From: Pseudomonadota bacterium
GTDB lineage: Bacteria; Pseudomonadota; Gammaproteobacteria; Burkholderiales; Burkholderiaceae_C
Direction of reading: 5' to 3'
DNA length: 64,000 nucleotides
NCBI GenBank assembly: GCA_018241265.1
Contig: JAFEEF010000002.1
Coordinates: forward strand, 62,001 to 126,000
The notes under the pieces were generated by a model. It was not told the origin of the DNA. It was given only the letters and a program-made list of their open reading frames with translations, and made no database searches. Shown here piece after piece: positions 47,137-58,343 of this stretch. A program made the position numbers and the translations under genes. Position 1 is the first letter of the stretch, and the number at the start of each line of letters is the position of its first letter.

Positions 47137-47182
47137 TGACCTGCACCGAGGCGCGCTCATCACATCGCCGCAAGCGTGGACC

Positions 47183-48991
47183 ATGGATCACATCAGAAAC
47201 TTCTCCATCATCGCCCACATCGATCACGGCAAGAGCACGTTGGCCGATCGATTGATCCAGCGTTGCGGCGGCTTGAGCGAGCGCGAGATGGAAGCGCAGG
47301 TGCTCGACTCGATGGACATCGAGCGCGAGCGCGGCATCACGATCAAGGCGCAGACCGCCGCGCTCGAATACGTCGCGCGCGACGGCAAGACCTACAACCT
47401 CAACCTGATCGACACGCCGGGTCACGTCGACTTCTCGTATGAAGTGAGCCGCTCGCTGTCGGCATGCGAAGGCGCGCTGCTCGTCGTCGATGCGAGCCAG
47501 GGCGTCGAGGCGCAGACGGTCGCCAACTGCTACACCGCGCTCGACCTGCACGTCGAGGTGATCCCGGTGCTCAACAAGATGGATCTGCCGCAGGCCGATC
47601 CCGAGCGCGCGAAGGCCGAGATCGAAGACGTCATCGGCATCGATGCCGAGCATGCGATCCCGTGCAGCGCCAAGACCGGTGTAGGCATCGACGACATCCT
47701 CGAGGCGGTGATCGCGCGCATGCCGGCGCCGCGGGGCAAGCTCGATGCGCCGCTGCGCGCCATGATCATCGATTCGTGGTTCGACAACTACGTCGGCGTC
47801 GTGATGCTGGTGCGCGTGGTCGACGGTTCGCTGACGCGCGGCGAGCGCATCCGTCTGATGGCGAGCGATGCGGTCTACAGTGCCGAGCAGCTGGGTGTCT
47901 TCACGCCCAAGTCGGTCTCGCGCGACGAGCTCCGCGCCGGCGAGGTCGGCTTCGTCATCGCCGGCATCAAGGAACTGCAGGCCGCGCGGGTCGGCGACAC
48001 GATCACGCTCGAGAAGAAGCTGCCGAACAACCTCGGTGCCGCCACCGAGGCGCTGCCCGGCTTCAAGGAGATCCAGCCGCAGGTTTTCGCCGGTCTCTAT
48101 CCGAGCGAGGCGAGCGAGTACGACCAGCTGCGCGACGCGCTCGAGAAGCTCAAGCTCAACGACTCGTCGCTGCGCTACGAGCCCGAGGTCAGCCAGGCGC
48201 TCGGCTTCGGCTTCCGCTGCGGCTTCCTCGGCCTCTTGCACATGGAGATCGTGCAGGAACGGCTCGAGCGCGAGTTCGACCAGGACCTGATCACGACCGC
48301 GCCGTCGGTCGTCTACGAGGTCGAGCTCAACAACGACGACGTGCTGCGCGTCGAGAACCCGTCGAAGATGCCCGACCTCGGGCGCATCCGCGAGATCCGC
48401 GAGCCGATCGTCACGGTGCAGCTCTACATGCCGCAGGACTACGTCGGCCCGGTCATGACCCTGGCCAACCAGAAGCGCGGCGTGCAGATGAACATGGCCT
48501 ACCACGGCCGCCAGGTCCATTTGACCTACGAGATGCCGCTGGCCGAGATCGTGCTCGACTTCTTCGACAAGCTGAAGAGCGTGTCGCGCGGCTATGCGTC
48601 GATGGACTACGAGTTCAAGGAATACCGCGCGGCCGACGTCGTCAAGGTCGACATCCTGCTGAACGGCGACAAGGTCGACGCCCTCTCGATCATCGTGCAC
48701 CGCAGCCAGAGCCTGTACCGCAGCCGCGCCGTCGTCTCGAAGATGCGCGAGCTGATCGCGCGCCAGCAGTACGACGTGGCCGTGCAGGCGGCCATCGGCG
48801 CCAACATCATCGCGCGTGAGACAATCAAGGCGCTGCGCAAGAACGTCATCGCCAAGTGCTACGGCGGCGACATCACCCGCAAGCGCAAGCTGCTCGAGAA
48901 GCAGAAGGCGGGCAAGAAGCGCATGAAGCAGATCGGCACCGTCGAGGTGCCGCAGGAAGCGTTCCTCGCCATCCTCCAGGTGGATGAATGA
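47183..48991 (+). CDS. lepA: Elongation factor 4 (LepA)
   Basis: A 602-residue ribosome-associated GTPase. G1 is [21 protein letters not shown]3 is [20 protein letters not shown] and G4 is [19 protein letters not shown]; the C-terminal domain ([40 protein letters not shown]) is unique to LepA. Length matches the family. It is followed by lepB, the conserved pair. Confidence 0.98.
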   Translation: MDHIRNFSIIAHIDHGKSTLADRLIQRCGGLSEREMEAQVLDSMDIERERGITIKAQTAALEYVARDGKTYNLNLIDTPGHVDFSYEVSRSLSACEGALLVVDASQGVEAQTVANCYTALDLHVEVIPVLNKMDLPQADPERAKAEIEDVIGIDAEHAIPCSAKTGVGIDDILEAVIARMPAPRGKLDAPLRAMIIDSWFDNYVGVVMLVRVVDGSLTRGERIRLMASDAVYSAEQLGVFTPKSVSRDELRAGEVGFVIAGIKELQAARVGDTITLEKKLPNNLGAATEALPGFKEIQPQVFAGLYPSEASEYDQLRDALEKLKLNDSSLRYEPEVSQALGFGFRCGFLGLLHMEIVQERLEREFDQDLITTAPSVVYEVELNNDDVLRVENPSKMPDLGRIREIREPIVTVQLYMPQDYVGPVMTLANQKRGVQMNMAYHGRQVHLTYEMPLAEIVLDFFDKLKSVSRGYASMDYEFKEYRAADVVKVDILLNGDKVDALSIIVHRSQSLYRSRAVVSKMRELIARQQYDVAVQAAIGANIIARETIKALRKNVIAKCYGGDITRKRKLLEKQKAGKKRMKQIGTVEVPQEAFLAILQVDE

Positions 48992-49071
48992 AGCCCCTAG
49001 TCTTCGCTGCGCTTCATGTCCTTCGCAATGCGTCGACGCAGCGCCCCTCCAGACACTGATACGGACGATCG

Positions 49072-50040
49072 ATGGCCTCACTGACCGGTCTGCTCTACGC
49101 CTGCCTGGCGGTTTTCCTCGGCGGCTGGTACCTCGGCAAGTGGCAAGGCAACTTCGCGCTGCTGCTGCTGATCCTGACCGTCGTGACGCTCGCTTATTGG
49201 CTTGCCGAGCGGCTCTACTTCGCGCCCCGGCGCCTGGCTTCGGTGCGCAACCTCGAGAGCCAGAGCCAGGCGCGCCGCGAGCAGTTGGCCAAGCAAGGCA
49301 TCACGAAGGTCGACGACCACACCGCGCAGGCGCGCGATCGCCTGCTCGCGCAGCCGTGGTGGCTGGACTGGACCGCGGGCCTGTTCCCGGTGATCCTCGT
49401 CGTCTTCCTGCTGCGCTCGTTCCTGTTCGAGCCGTTCAAGATCCCGAGCGGTTCGATGATTCCGACCTTGCTCGTCGGCGACTTGATCCTCGTCAACAAA
49501 TTCGACTACGGCATCCGCCTGCCGGTCATCAACAAGAAGATCATCGCCATCCACGATCCGCAACGCGGCGACGTGATGGTGTTCCGCTACCCGAAGGATC
49601 CGAGCACCGACTACATCAAGCGCGTGATCGGCCTGCCCGGCGACGAGGTCTCGTTCCGCAACCAGAAGCTCTACATCAACGGCGAGCTGCAGGCGCTCAC
49701 GCCGTTGCCGCCGCCCGGCTTCTACGACGAGGACACGCTGCGCTACTCGCCCGAGTACGTCGAGAAGCTCGGCAGCGTCGAGCACCGCATCCTGCTCAAT
49801 CCGCAGAATCAGCCGATGTACGGCAACGAGGACTTCCCGTTCCGCCAGAACTGCAGCTACAGTGCCGACGGCGTGACCTGCAAGGTGCCGCCCGGCAACT
49901 ACTTCATGATGGGCGACAACCGCGACAACTCGCAGGACTCGCGCTACTGGGGCTTCGTCCCCGACGAAAACATCGTCGGCCGCGCCTTCTTCGTATGGAT
50001 GAACTTCGGCAACCTCAAACGCATCGGCACCTTCCAGTGA
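49072..50040 (+). CDS. lepB: Signal peptidase I
   Basis: A 322-residue inner membrane peptidase that removes signal peptides. Two N-terminal membrane segments ([35 protein letters not shown]) and a third region before the catalytic serine in [20 protein letters not shown] are seen; the catalytic lysine is in [40 protein letters not shown] is box E. Its stop overlaps the next gene by GTGA. Confidence 0.97.
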   Translation: MASLTGLLYACLAVFLGGWYLGKWQGNFALLLLILTVVTLAYWLAERLYFAPRRLASVRNLESQSQARREQLAKQGITKVDDHTAQARDRLLAQPWWLDWTAGLFPVILVVFLLRSFLFEPFKIPSGSMIPTLLVGDLILVNKFDYGIRLPVINKKIIAIHDPQRGDVMVFRYPKDPSTDYIKRVIGLPGDEVSFRNQKLYINGELQALTPLPPPGFYDEDTLRYSPEYVEKLGSVEHRILLNPQNQPMYGNEDFPFRQNCSYSADGVTCKVPPGNYFMMGDNRDNSQDSRYWGFVPDENIVGRAFFVWMNFGNLKRIGTFQ

Positions 50041-50441
50041 GCACCCGCGGACCCATCGCCGGACCCTTCGCGGCGCGGCAACGCACGACGCTGCTGCGGC
50101 GGCAGCGCGGCGTCACGCTGTTCGGACTCCTGTTCTGGGCCATCGTCGTCGGCTTCGTCGCGCTGATCGGCATGCGCGTCCTGCCGACGCTCAACGAGTT
50201 CTTCACGATCCAGAAGGCGGTCAACAAGGTGGCCGTCGAGGGCGGCTCGACCGTGCCCGAGATCCGCGCGGCGTTCGACCGGCAGAAGGACATCGAGTAC
50301 TCGATCCAGTCGATCTCCGGCAAGGACCTCGACATCACCAAGGAAAACGACAAGATCGTCGTGAGGTTCGCCTACGACAAGGAGATCGAGCTCGTCAGTC
50401 CGGTCTATATTCTGATCAAGTACGAGGGGCGCTCGAAGTAG
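50037..50441 (+). CDS. DUF4845 family protein
   Basis: A 134-residue protein between lepB and rnc, the usual place for DUF4845. A basic N-terminus is followed by [20 protein letters not shown], one membrane helix with a type IV prepilin-like start, then a small periplasmic domain ([40 protein letters not shown]). Function unknown. The GTG start at 50037 overlaps the lepB stop by 4 bases. Confidence 0.88.
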   Translation: MSTRGPIAGPFAARQRTTLLRRQRGVTLFGLLFWAIVVGFVALIGMRVLPTLNEFFTIQKAVNKVAVEGGSTVPEIRAAFDRQKDIEYSIQSISGKDLDITKENDKIVVRFAYDKEIELVSPVYILIKYEGRSK

Positions 50442-50480
50442 CGGCGGCTGAGCGGCCGCTTACGGCGGCGCGCGCATGCG

Positions 50481-51188
50481 ATGGACGACAAACGCCTAGA
50501 GGATCTGCAGCGACGCATCGGTCACTCGTTTCGCGACGAGCGGCTGCTGGTGCGGGCGCTGACGCACCGCAGCTTCGGTGCCGATCACAACGAGCGGCTC
50601 GAATTCCTCGGCGATGCGGTGCTGAGCCTCGCGGTCTCCGGCCTCTTGTTCGAGCGCTTCGCCGGCTCCGACGAGGGCGACCTGACGCGCGTGCGCGCGC
50701 ACCTCGTGCGCGAGGACAGCCTGCACCGCGTCGCGCTGCAGATCGGCCTGCCCGACGCGCTGCGGCTCGGCGAAGGCGAAGCGCGCGGCGGCGGCGCGCA
50801 GCGCGCTTCCATCCTGGCCGATGCGCTCGAAGCGATCATCGGCGCGGCCTTCCTCGACGGCGGCTTCGAGGCGGCGCGCGCGCTCGTCAAGGGTCTGTTC
50901 GGCGAAGTCATCGCGACCACCGAAGCGGCCAACTGGAGCAAGGACGCGAAGACCGAGCTGCAGGAATGGCTGCAGGCGCGCAAGCTCCCGGTGCCGGCCT
51001 ACCGCATCATCGCGACGCGCGGCCAGGCGCATGCGCAGACCTTCGAGGTCGAATGCGCGGTGCCGGCGCTGAACCTCGCCGAGTCGGGCGAAGGCCGCTC
51101 GCGCCGCGTCGCCGAGCAGGAAGCGGCGCGCCGCATGCTCGATGCGCTGAAGGTCATCGACCGGCCGGGCAGTCCGCTGCAATCCTGA
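50481..51188 (+). CDS. rnc: Ribonuclease III
   Basis: A 235-residue double-strand-specific endonuclease for rRNA and mRNA processing. The catalytic signature is [40 protein letters not shown] carries further metal ligands; the C-terminal dsRNA-binding domain runs from about residue 153 ([20 protein letters not shown]) to [16 protein letters not shown]. It is followed by era after 2 bases. Confidence 0.97.
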   Translation: MDDKRLEDLQRRIGHSFRDERLLVRALTHRSFGADHNERLEFLGDAVLSLAVSGLLFERFAGSDEGDLTRVRAHLVREDSLHRVALQIGLPDALRLGEGEARGGGAQRASILADALEAIIGAAFLDGGFEAARALVKGLFGEVIATTEAANWSKDAKTELQEWLQARKLPVPAYRIIATRGQAHAQTFEVECAVPALNLAESGEGRSRRVAEQEAARRMLDALKVIDRPGSPLQS

Positions 51189-51190
51189 CC

Positions 51191-52120
51191 ATGAACTCCG
51201 AATCGCCGGCCGACGCGCCCGCGCAGCGCTGCGGTCTGGTCGCCATCGTCGGCCGCCCGAACGTCGGCAAGTCGACCTTGCTCAACACGCTGGTCGGCCA
51301 GAAGATCAGCATCACGTCCGACAAGGCGCAGACCACGCGCCATCGCATCGTCGGCGTGCGCACGGTCGGCGCGGCGCAGTTCGTGTTCGTCGACACGCCG
51401 GGTTTCCAGACCGCGCACGCCGCAGCGCTCAACCGCACCCTGAACCGCACCGTGCAGGGCGCGCTCGCCGACGTCGACGCGGTGCTGTTCGTCGTCGAGG
51501 CCGGGCGCTTCGATCTGGCCGACGCCAAGGTGCTGGCGCTGATCGTCGAGGCGACCGGCGGTGGCGGCGCCGGGAAGCCGGTGCTGCTGGTCGCCAACAA
51601 GCTCGACCAGGTGCGGCGGCGTACCGACCTGCTGCCGTGGCTGAAGGGCATGCAGGAGCGTCATCCGTTCGCCGAGTACGTGCCGTTGTCGGCGCGCAGC
51701 GAGGCCGATGCCGCGCGTCTGCTCGACATCGTCCGGCCCTACCTGCCCGAGCAGCCCTGGCTCTACGACGAAGACGCGCTCACCGACCGCAGCGAGCGCT
51801 TCCTTGCCGGCGAGATCATCCGCGAGAAGCTGTTCCGCCTGACCGGCGACGAGCTGCCTTATGCGTCGACGGTCGTGATCGACCAGTTCGAAGAGGAAGG
51901 CGACCTGCGCCGCATCGCCGCGACCATCGTCGTCGAGCGCGATGCGCACAAGGGCATGGTGATCGGCCAGGGCGGCGAGCGCCTCAAGCGCATCGGCTCC
52001 GAAGCGCGCCAGGAGCTCGAACGCCTGATGGACGCCAAGGTGTTCCTCGAGCTGTGGGTCAAGGTGCGCTCGGGCTGGGCCGACGACGACGCGCACCTGA
52101 GGTCCTACGGCTACGAGTGA
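51191..52120 (+). CDS. era: GTPase Era
   Basis: A 309-residue GTPase required for 16S rRNA maturation. G1 is [21 protein letters not shown]2 lies in [13 protein letters not shown]3 is FVDTPGF, G4 is LVANKLDQV; the C-terminal KH domain has [20 protein letters not shown]. It lies between rnc and recO as in most proteobacteria. Confidence 0.97.
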   Translation: MNSESPADAPAQRCGLVAIVGRPNVGKSTLLNTLVGQKISITSDKAQTTRHRIVGVRTVGAAQFVFVDTPGFQTAHAAALNRTLNRTVQGALADVDAVLFVVEAGRFDLADAKVLALIVEATGGGGAGKPVLLVANKLDQVRRRTDLLPWLKGMQERHPFAEYVPLSARSEADAARLLDIVRPYLPEQPWLYDEDALTDRSERFLAGEIIREKLFRLTGDELPYASTVVIDQFEEEGDLRRIAATIVVERDAHKGMVIGQGGERLKRIGSEARQELERLMDAKVFLELWVKVRSGWADDDAHLRSYGYE

Positions 52121-52151
52121 CGGCGGTCCGGCCGACCTGCCTGCATCGACG

Positions 52152-52937
52152 ATGGCCGCCCCCCGCGTCTCCCGCACGCCACGCACCGGCAGACCGCTCG
52201 TTGCCTACGTGCTGCACCAGTACGACTGGAGCGAGTCCAGCCTGATCCTCGACCTGCTGACGCGCGAACAGGGCCGCGTCGTCGCGGTCGCCAAGGGCGC
52301 CAAGCGGCCGTACTCCCAGCTGCGTGCGGTGCTGCTGCCGTTCCAGCGGCTGCACGTCAGCCTCGGGCGCCTGCCGGCGAACGACGACGGCGGCGAGCTG
52401 CAGACCTTGCGCGGCGCCGATTGGGCCGGCGGTGGCGCGATGCTCGGCGGCGCCGCGCTCTTCAGCGGCTTCTACCTGAACGAGCTGCTGATGAAGCTGC
52501 TCGCCCGCCACGACCCGCACGAGCGGCTGTTCGACGCTTATGCCGAGACGTTGCCGGCGCTCGCCGCGAACGACGACGCCGCGGTGCAGGCGGCATTGCG
52601 CGCATTCGAGCTCGTGCTGTTGCGCGAGATCGGCGTGCTGCCCGAACTCGGCGTCGTGACCTTGACGCAGCAGCCGGTGGATGCGCGGCTGCGTTATGCG
52701 CTGCAGGCCGACAGCGGCGTCGTCGATGCGCGCCGAGGCGACGACGCGGCGCTCCCCGGCGGCGCGCTCGTCGGGCTGCAGGCCGCGCTCGAGCACGGCA
52801 GTCTCGCGGCGCTGCAGCAGGCCTGCGGCGCTGCACTCGCCGAGCTCAAGCTGGCGCTGCGCGCGCTGCTGCAGCATCACCTCGGCAGCTCGATGCTGCG
52901 CACGCGCCAGGTGCTGCAAGGGGTACAGAATCTCTAG
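52152..52937 (+). CDS. recO: DNA repair protein RecO
   Basis: A 261-residue RecFOR-pathway protein. The N-terminal OB-fold starts AYVLHQYDWSESSLILDLLT, with GRVVAVAKGAKRPYSQLRAV; ALFSGFYLNELLMKLLARHD is the conserved middle helix. The zinc-binding cysteines of some RecO proteins are absent. The stop codon TAG (52935-52937) lies inside the left end of the inverted repeat that follows, so the original C-terminus may have been different. Confidence 0.93.
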   Translation: MAAPRVSRTPRTGRPLVAYVLHQYDWSESSLILDLLTREQGRVVAVAKGAKRPYSQLRAVLLPFQRLHVSLGRLPANDDGGELQTLRGADWAGGGAMLGGAALFSGFYLNELLMKLLARHDPHERLFDAYAETLPALAANDDAAVQAALRAFELVLLREIGVLPELGVVTLTQQPVDARLRYALQADSGVVDARRGDDAALPGGALVGLQAALEHGSLAALQQACGAALAELKLALRALLQHHLGSSMLRTRQVLQGVQNL

Positions 52938-53100
52938 TGCAGCGTTCGACACTGTGCAGCACATAAAACCGCGTCTTTGCCGCCGTGGCGTCGTTGCAAA
53001 TCCTCGCGATACCTTCGGGTATCGCTGCGGTTTGCGCCTAGCCACGACGACAAATCCATCGGTTTTATTCAGTGCCACACAGTGTCGAACGCCGCACTAG
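52934..53100. repeat. 167-bp long inverted repeat (MITE-like hairpin) between recO and pdxJ
   Basis: The two ends match over about 23 bases with one mismatch: CTAGTGCAGCGTTCGACAC on the left and the complement of GTGTCGAACGCCGCACTAG on the right. Pairing continues with scattered mismatches (AAAACCG, CGTGGC) to the centre, where GCGATACC-TTCG-GGTATCGC closes with a UUCG tetraloop. It begins with CTAG and ends with CTAG. The size, ends and insertion between two genes fit a non-autonomous mobile element or a large REP-type hairpin. Confidence 0.8.
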
Positions 53101-53122
53101 CCACTCGTTGTCATCGCCTGCC

Positions 53123-53926
53123 ATGAACCCTCTCGTCGTCAGCGGTCTCGACCCGCATCGCGGTTCGACCGCGCTGTCGGTCAACGTCAACAAGGTCGCG
53201 TTGCTGCGCAACACGCGCGCGCTCGACATCCCGAGCGTCACGCGCGCCGCGACCTGTGCCCTCGAAGCGGGCGCGCAGGGCATCACGGTGCATCCGCGGC
53301 CCGACGAGCGCCACATCCGCGCGCGCGATGTCTACGAGATCGCCGAGCTGATGCGCGCGTGGCCGCAGGCCGAATACAACATCGAAGGCAATCCGTTCCA
53401 CAACCTGATGGATTTCGCGCGTGACCTGAAGGCGCGCGGCCTGCCGCTGCACCAGTGCACCTTCGTGCCCGACAGCGTCGAGCAGGCGACGTCCGACCAC
53501 GGCTGGCAATTCCCGCAGGATGCCGAGCGGCTCGCGCCCTTGGTCGCCGAAGTGCAGGCGCTCGGTGTGCGCGTCAGCCTCTTCATGGACCCGCTGCCCG
53601 ATGCGATGGCCGGCGCGCGCGCGGTCGGCGCGGCGCGGGTCGAGCTCTACACCGAAGCCTATGCGCGCGCGCATGGCACGGCGGACGAAGCGGCCGTGCT
53701 CGCGCGCTATGTCGCGGCAGCACGAGCGGCGCTGCAGCAAGGCCTGGGCATCAATGCGGGTCACGACCTCAACCGCGCCAACCTCGCCGATTTCCTGCGC
53801 GCGGTGCCGGGCGTGCTCGAGGTGTCGATCGGCCATGCGCTGATCGCCGATGCGCTCGAGCTCGGCTATGCCGAGACGGTGCGCGACTACCTGCGCGCGA
53901 TCCATCGCGCGGCCGAGCCGTCATGA
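53123..53926 (+). CDS. pdxJ: Pyridoxine 5'-phosphate synthase
   Basis: A 267-residue TIM-barrel enzyme that condenses deoxyxylulose phosphate with aminoacetone phosphate to make vitamin B6. [68 protein letters not shown], and [17 protein letters not shown] are PdxJ motifs. ATG 53123 is used because the 17 codons upstream fall inside the inverted repeat. It overlaps acpS by 4 bases. Confidence 0.96.
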   Translation: MNPLVVSGLDPHRGSTALSVNVNKVALLRNTRALDIPSVTRAATCALEAGAQGITVHPRPDERHIRARDVYEIAELMRAWPQAEYNIEGNPFHNLMDFARDLKARGLPLHQCTFVPDSVEQATSDHGWQFPQDAERLAPLVAEVQALGVRVSLFMDPLPDAMAGARAVGAARVELYTEAYARAHGTADEAAVLARYVAAARAALQQGLGINAGHDLNRANLADFLRAVPGVLEVSIGHALIADALELGYAETVRDYLRAIHRAAEPS

Positions 53927-54324
53927 TCTATGGCATAGGCACCGACGTCTGCGACCTGCGGCGCATCCGCGCGACCCTGGAACGCCGCGGCGAGCGCTTC
54001 GCGCAGAAGGTGCTCGGTCCGGCCGAGATCGAAGTGTTCCGCGCCCGCCGCGCGCGCGTCGAGGAACGCGGCATCGCCTACCTCGGCACGCGCTTCTCGG
54101 CCAAGGAGGCGTTCTCGAAGGCGATCGGTCTCGGCCTGCGCATGCCGATGACGTGGCGCGCCTGCGAGATCCTCAACCACCCGAGCGGCCAGCCCTACAT
54201 CCGCCTGCATGGCGCGTTGGCGGCCTGGTTCGACGAGCGCACGCTGGAGGCGCACGTCAGCGTCAGCGACGAAAGCGACTATGCGGCGAGCTTCGTCGCG
54301 GTCGAGCACAAGGACCCGCGATGA
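53923..54324 (+). CDS. acpS: Holo-acyl carrier protein synthase
   Basis: A 133-residue phosphopantetheinyl transferase that activates AcpP. The metal-binding [20 protein letters not shown] at the N-terminus and [19 protein letters not shown] in the middle are diagnostic; [16 protein letters not shown] is near the end. Overlaps of 4 bases with both pdxJ and nagZ indicate one transcript. Confidence 0.97.
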   Translation: MIYGIGTDVCDLRRIRATLERRGERFAQKVLGPAEIEVFRARRARVEERGIAYLGTRFSAKEAFSKAIGLGLRMPMTWRACEILNHPSGQPYIRLHGALAAWFDERTLEAHVSVSDESDYAASFVAVEHKDPR

Positions 54325-55403
54325 TCGAGCATGCCCCCGTCGTTCTGGACATCGCCGGCAGCGCGCTGTCGGCCGACGATCGCCGCCGGCTGCGGCATCC
54401 GCTGGTCGGCGGCTTGATCCTGTTCGCGCGCAACTGGGTCGACCGGCGCCGCCTCGTCGAGCTGACGGCCGAGATCAAGGAGCAGCGTCCCGACCTGCTG
54501 ATCTGCGTCGACCATGAAGGCGGCCGCGTGCAGCGCTTCCGCACCGACGGTTTCACGACCTTGCCGCCGATGCGCGCGCTCGGCGAGCTGTGGATGAACG
54601 ACGGCCGGCGCGGCGCCGGCAGCGGTGCGCTCACCGCCACCGATGCGGCCACCGCCGTCGGCTACGTGCTCGGCAGCGAACTGCGCGCCTGCGGCGTCGA
54701 CCTCAGCTACACGCCGGTGCTCGACCTCGACCACGGCGCCAGTTCGGTGATCGGCGATCGGGCGTTCCATCGCGATCCGCGCGTCGTCAGCCTGCTCGCC
54801 AAGAGCGTGATGCACGGCCTGCTGCAGGCCGGCATGGCGAACTGCGGCAAGCACTTCCCCGGCCATGGTCACGTCGCGGCCGACAGCCACGTCGACATCC
54901 CGGTCGACCGGCGCAGCCTGAAGGCAATCCTCGCGGACGACGCACGCCCGTACGAATGGCTGTCGACGAGCCTGGCCAGCGTGATGCCGGCGCATGTCGT
55001 CTATCCGCAGGTCGACCGCCGTCCCGCCGGCTACTCGCCGCGCTGGCTGAAGGAGATCCTGCGCCTGCAGCTCGGCTTCACCGGCGCGGTCTTCAGCGAC
55101 GACCTCAGCATGGAAGGCGCACGCCGCATCGACGGCGCCAGCGTGACTTACGCCGAAGCGGCGGTCGAAGCGCTCAATGCCGGCTGCGACATGGTGCTGC
55201 TGTGCAATCAGTCCACCGGCGACGGCAGCGCGGTCGATGCCTTGCTCGCCGGCCTCGACGAAACGCTGCGTCTCGGGCAATGGCAGCCCGATCCCGACAG
55301 CGAGGCGCGCCGGCTCGCGCTGTTGCCGCAGAGTGCACCGCTCGCCTGGGACGAGCTGATGCACCAGCCGGCTTATCAGCACGCGCTCGAACGGCTGCCT
55401 TGA
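54321..55403 (+). CDS. nagZ: Beta-N-acetylhexosaminidase
   Basis: A 360-residue GH3 enzyme of peptidoglycan recycling that removes N-acetylglucosamine from muropeptides in the cytoplasm. [40 protein letters not shown] with the catalytic histidine/aspartate loop, and the nucleophile aspartate in [10 protein letters not shown] are present. There is no signal peptide, as expected for NagZ. It converges on rne. Confidence 0.96.
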   Translation: MIEHAPVVLDIAGSALSADDRRRLRHPLVGGLILFARNWVDRRRLVELTAEIKEQRPDLLICVDHEGGRVQRFRTDGFTTLPPMRALGELWMNDGRRGAGSGALTATDAATAVGYVLGSELRACGVDLSYTPVLDLDHGASSVIGDRAFHRDPRVVSLLAKSVMHGLLQAGMANCGKHFPGHGHVAADSHVDIPVDRRSLKAILADDARPYEWLSTSLASVMPAHVVYPQVDRRPAGYSPRWLKEILRLQLGFTGAVFSDDLSMEGARRIDGASVTYAEAAVEALNAGCDMVLLCNQSTGDGSAVDALLAGLDETLRLGQWQPDPDSEARRLALLPQSAPLAWDELMHQPAYQHALERLP

Positions 55404-55448
55404 AGCAGCGGTGCGGCGGCGGCATCGCGCCGCCGCCGCGTCCGCCGA

Positions 55449-58343
55449 TCAGTTCGGTGCGCTGCCCTGCGAGGCCTCGAACGGCAGCTTGTACTGCGTG
55501 AGGTCCTTGCGCGTCTCGACCATCACCAGCGGGCCTTCGTCGATGCGCTCGACGGGCTTGCGCTCGCGCGGCACGTGCACCGGACGCGGCTCGTTGGCGA
55601 TCGCCTCCTGCGCGGCGCGGATCTTCTCGACATCGGAATTGACCCACTGCAGGCCGGCCGCTTCGGCGATTTCCTGCAAGCTGCCGATCGGCAGCACGAA
55701 CGGCTCGGCCGGTGCCGGCGCGACCACTGCTGCGGGTGCGGGCGCGTGTGCCAGCGCGTGTGCCAGCGCAGGCACTTCGGCGACGGCTGCGGCGCTCGCG
55801 GCCTCGACCACCGGCGCTGCAGCGGCTTCGGCCTCGACCGGCGCGGCATCGGCCGCCGGCTCGGTACCCGGTGCCGCACCGTCTTCGGCCCGCTCGCGAC
55901 GATAGCGCTCGCGCCCGCGGCCGCGGCGGCGGCCTTCGCCCGCGCCATCGCCGCTGCCTTCCGGACGCGTCTGCGCGTCGGCGCCGTCGATCGCCGGTGC
56001 TTCACCGGCTTCGACGATGGCGGGCTCGGCGCCTTCGGTGGCCGTCGCTTCGGCGCTCACGCCTTCGACGGTCGCTTCCTCGGCGCGCTCGCCGCGACCG
56101 CCGCGGCCACCGCGACGGCGGCGACGGCTGCGCTCGGCATTGGCCTCGTCGTCAGCGGCCGCCGGTTCGGTGCCGGGCGTCGTGTCGACGAAAGCCGGTG
56201 CGATGGCCGTGGCCTCTTCGGTGCGCGGCGCGCGCGGCTCGCGCTCCGGCCGACCGCCGCGGCGACCTTCGCGGCCGCCTTCCCGGCCGCCTTCGCCGCG
56301 TGCTTCCTCGCGCGGCTTGCGCTCTTCGGTCCGGGCGGCTTCGTCGCGCGGGCCTTCTTCGCGTTCGCCGCGACGGCCGCGGCCTTCGGCACGTGCCTCG
56401 CCGCGGTCGCCGCGCTTGCCGTCGCCTCGGCTCTCGCGTCCCTCGCGGCCCTCACGCCCTTCGCGGCCCTCACGCCCCTCGCGTCCGCCGCGCCCACCAC
56501 GACCGCCACGCTCGCCGCGGCCTTCACGGGCTTCGGGCGCCTTGGCCGCAGCCGGCGCCGCGGCGGCAGGTTGGGCAACCGGCGCCGGCGCGGGTTGCGC
56601 CGGTGCGCCGCCGAACAGGCCCTTGACCCAGGAGAAGAAGCCGCCGCCCGCCGGGACCGACGGTGCCGGCGCCGGTACCGGCGCCACGACGATGGGCGCG
56701 GGCTCGGGCTTGGGCGGCGTCACCGGCGCAGGCGTCTCGGGCAGGATGCCCTTGATCACCGGCTCCTGCTTCGGCTTGCCCTTCTCGCTCGCGTCGCGGC
56801 GGCGCGTGATGCCGACTTCCTCGTCCGGCGAGTCGATCATCGTGTAGCTCGCCTGCAGGTTCTCGAGGCGCGGGTCGTCGTGGCGCAGCCGCTCCAGCCG
56901 GTAGTTCGGCGTCTCGAGGTTCTTGTTCGGCACCAGCAGCACGGTGACGCGCTGCTTCAGCTCGATCTTCGTGATCTCGGTGCGCTTCTCGTTGAGCAGG
57001 AACGACGTGACTTCCACCGGCACCTGCACATGCACGGCGGCGGTGTTGTCCTTCATCGACTCTTCCTGGACCATGCGCAGGATCTGCAGCGCAGACGATT
57101 CGGTGTCGCGGATGTGGCCAGTGCCGTTGCAGCGCGGGCAGGTGATGTGGCTGCCCTCGCTGAGCGCCGGGCGCAGCCGCTGGCGGGAGAGTTCGAGCAG
57201 ACCGAACTTCGAGATCGAGCTGAACTGCACGCGGGCGCGGTCCTGGCGCAGCGAGTCGCGCAGGCGCGTCTCCACCTCGCGGCGGTTCTTCGACTCCTCC
57301 ATGTCGATGAAGTCGACGACGATCAGGCCGCCCAGGTCGCGCAGGCGCATCTGGCGCGCGATCTCGTCGGCGGCCTCGAGGTTGGTGCGGGTCGCGGTCT
57401 CCTCGATGTCGGAGCCGCGCGTGGCGCGCGCCGAGTTCACGTCGACCGAGACCAGCGCCTCGGTGTGGTCGATCACGATCGCGCCGCCCGACGGCAGGTT
57501 CACCGTGCGCGAGAACGCGGTCTCGATCTGGTGCTCGATCTGGAAGCGCGAGAACAGCGGCGCGTCGTCGCGGTAGCGCTTGACCTTGTGCGCCGTCTCC
57601 GGCATCACGTGGGCCATGAACTGCTGGGCTTGGTCGTAGATGTCGTCGGTGTCGATCAGGATCTCGCCGACGTCCGACGTGAAGTAGTCGCGGATCGCGC
57701 GGATCACCAGCGACGACTCCTGGTAGATCAGGAACGCGCCCTTGCCGGCCTTGGAGGCGCCTTCGATCGCGCCCCACAGCTTGAGCATGTAGTTGAGGTC
57801 CCACTGCAGCTCGGGCGCGGTGCGGCCGATGCCGGCGGTGCGCGCGATCAGGCTCATGCCCTTCGGATACTCGAGCTGGTCGAGGTTTTCCTTCAGCTCC
57901 TCGCGGTCTTCGCCCTCGATGCGGCGCGACACGCCGCCGCCGCGCGGGTTGTTCGGCATCAAGACGAGGTAGCGGCCGGCCAGCGAGATGAACGTCGTGA
58001 GCGCCGCGCCCTTGTTGCCGCGCTCTTCCTTCTCGACCTGGATGAGCAGTTCCTGGCCGTTGCCGATGCAGTCCTGGATCTTCGCGTCGCGCAGGTTCGC
58101 GCCTTCGCGGAAGTAGCTCTTCGAGATCTCCTTGAACGGCAGGAAGCCGTGGCGGTCCTCGCCGTAGTCGACGAAGCAGGCCTCGAGCGACGGCTCGACG
58201 CGCGTCACGACCGCCTTGTAGATGTTGCCCTTGCGCTGTTCGCGGCCTTCGATCTCGGTCTCGAAGTCCATCAGCTTCTGGCCGTCGACGATCGCGAGAC
58301 GCCGCTCTTCCGGCTGCGTCGCATTGATCAGCATGCGCTTCAT
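55449..58343 (-). CDS. rne: Ribonuclease E
   Basis: A 964-residue endonuclease and degradosome scaffold. The N-terminal half holds the S1 domain ([20 protein letters not shown]), the metal-site aspartates in [14 protein letters not shown] and [19 protein letters not shown], and the zinc link [12 protein letters not shown]. The C-terminal half is disordered and rich in Pro, Ala, Arg and Glu, with REG/RGG repeats near residues 600-690. GATGGAGGAGTGCAC precedes ATG 58343; the in-frame ATG at 58394 has no such site. Confidence 0.96.
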   Translation of the reverse strand: MKRMLINATQPEERRLAIVDGQKLMDFETEIEGREQRKGNIYKAVVTRVEPSLEACFVDYGEDRHGFLPFKEISKSYFREGANLRDAKIQDCIGNGQELLIQVEKEERGNKGAALTTFISLAGRYLVLMPNNPRGGGVSRRIEGEDREELKENLDQLEYPKGMSLIARTAGIGRTAPELQWDLNYMLKLWGAIEGASKAGKGAFLIYQESSLVIRAIRDYFTSDVGEILIDTDDIYDQAQQFMAHVMPETAHKVKRYRDDAPLFSRFQIEHQIETAFSRTVNLPSGGAIVIDHTEALVSVDVNSARATRGSDIEETATRTNLEAADEIARQMRLRDLGGLIVVDFIDMEESKNRREVETRLRDSLRQDRARVQFSSISKFGLLELSRQRLRPALSEGSHITCPRCNGTGHIRDTESSALQILRMVQEESMKDNTAAVHVQVPVEVTSFLLNEKRTEITKIELKQRVTVLLVPNKNLETPNYRLERLRHDDPRLENLQASYTMIDSPDEEVGITRRRDASEKGKPKQEPVIKGILPETPAPVTPPKPEPAPIVVAPVPAPAPSVPAGGGFFSWVKGLFGGAPAQPAPAPVAQPAAAAPAAAKAPEAREGRGERGGRGGRGGREGREGREGREGREGRESRGDGKRGDRGEARAEGRGRRGEREEGPRDEAARTEERKPREEARGEGGREGGREGRRGGRPEREPRAPRTEEATAIAPAFVDTTPGTEPAAADDEANAERSRRRRRGGRGGRGERAEEATVEGVSAEATATEGAEPAIVEAGEAPAIDGADAQTRPEGSGDGAGEGRRRGRGRERYRRERAEDGAAPGTEPAADAAPVEAEAAAAPVVEAASAAAVAEVPALAHALAHAPAPAAVVAPAPAEPFVLPIGSLQEIAEAAGLQWVNSDVEKIRAAQEAIANEPRPVHVPRERKPVERIDEGPLVMVETRKDLTQYKLPFEASQGSAPN
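56440..56520. repeat. Coding repeat (REG/RGG) in the rne C-terminal half
   Basis: A short tandem repeat of about 9 bases encodes alternating Arg-Glu-Gly and Arg-Gly-Gly units ([14 protein letters not shown]). It is a likely RNA-binding low-complexity segment and prone to copy-number change. Confidence 0.8.

Larger units (their letters stand above)
46615..47182. other. 568-bp intergenic region between mucD and lepA
   Basis: No credible protein gene is seen. In order it holds five CCCGG repeats, a TAGAAT -10 box, a perfect DnaA-box-like site in nested inverted repeats, a TACAAT -10 box, a 64-nt small RNA candidate with a U8 terminator, and three short perfect hairpins before lepA. It is less GC-rich than its surroundings between about 46740 and 47070. 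The glutaredoxin-family gene often found here in relatives is absent. Confidence 0.8.
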
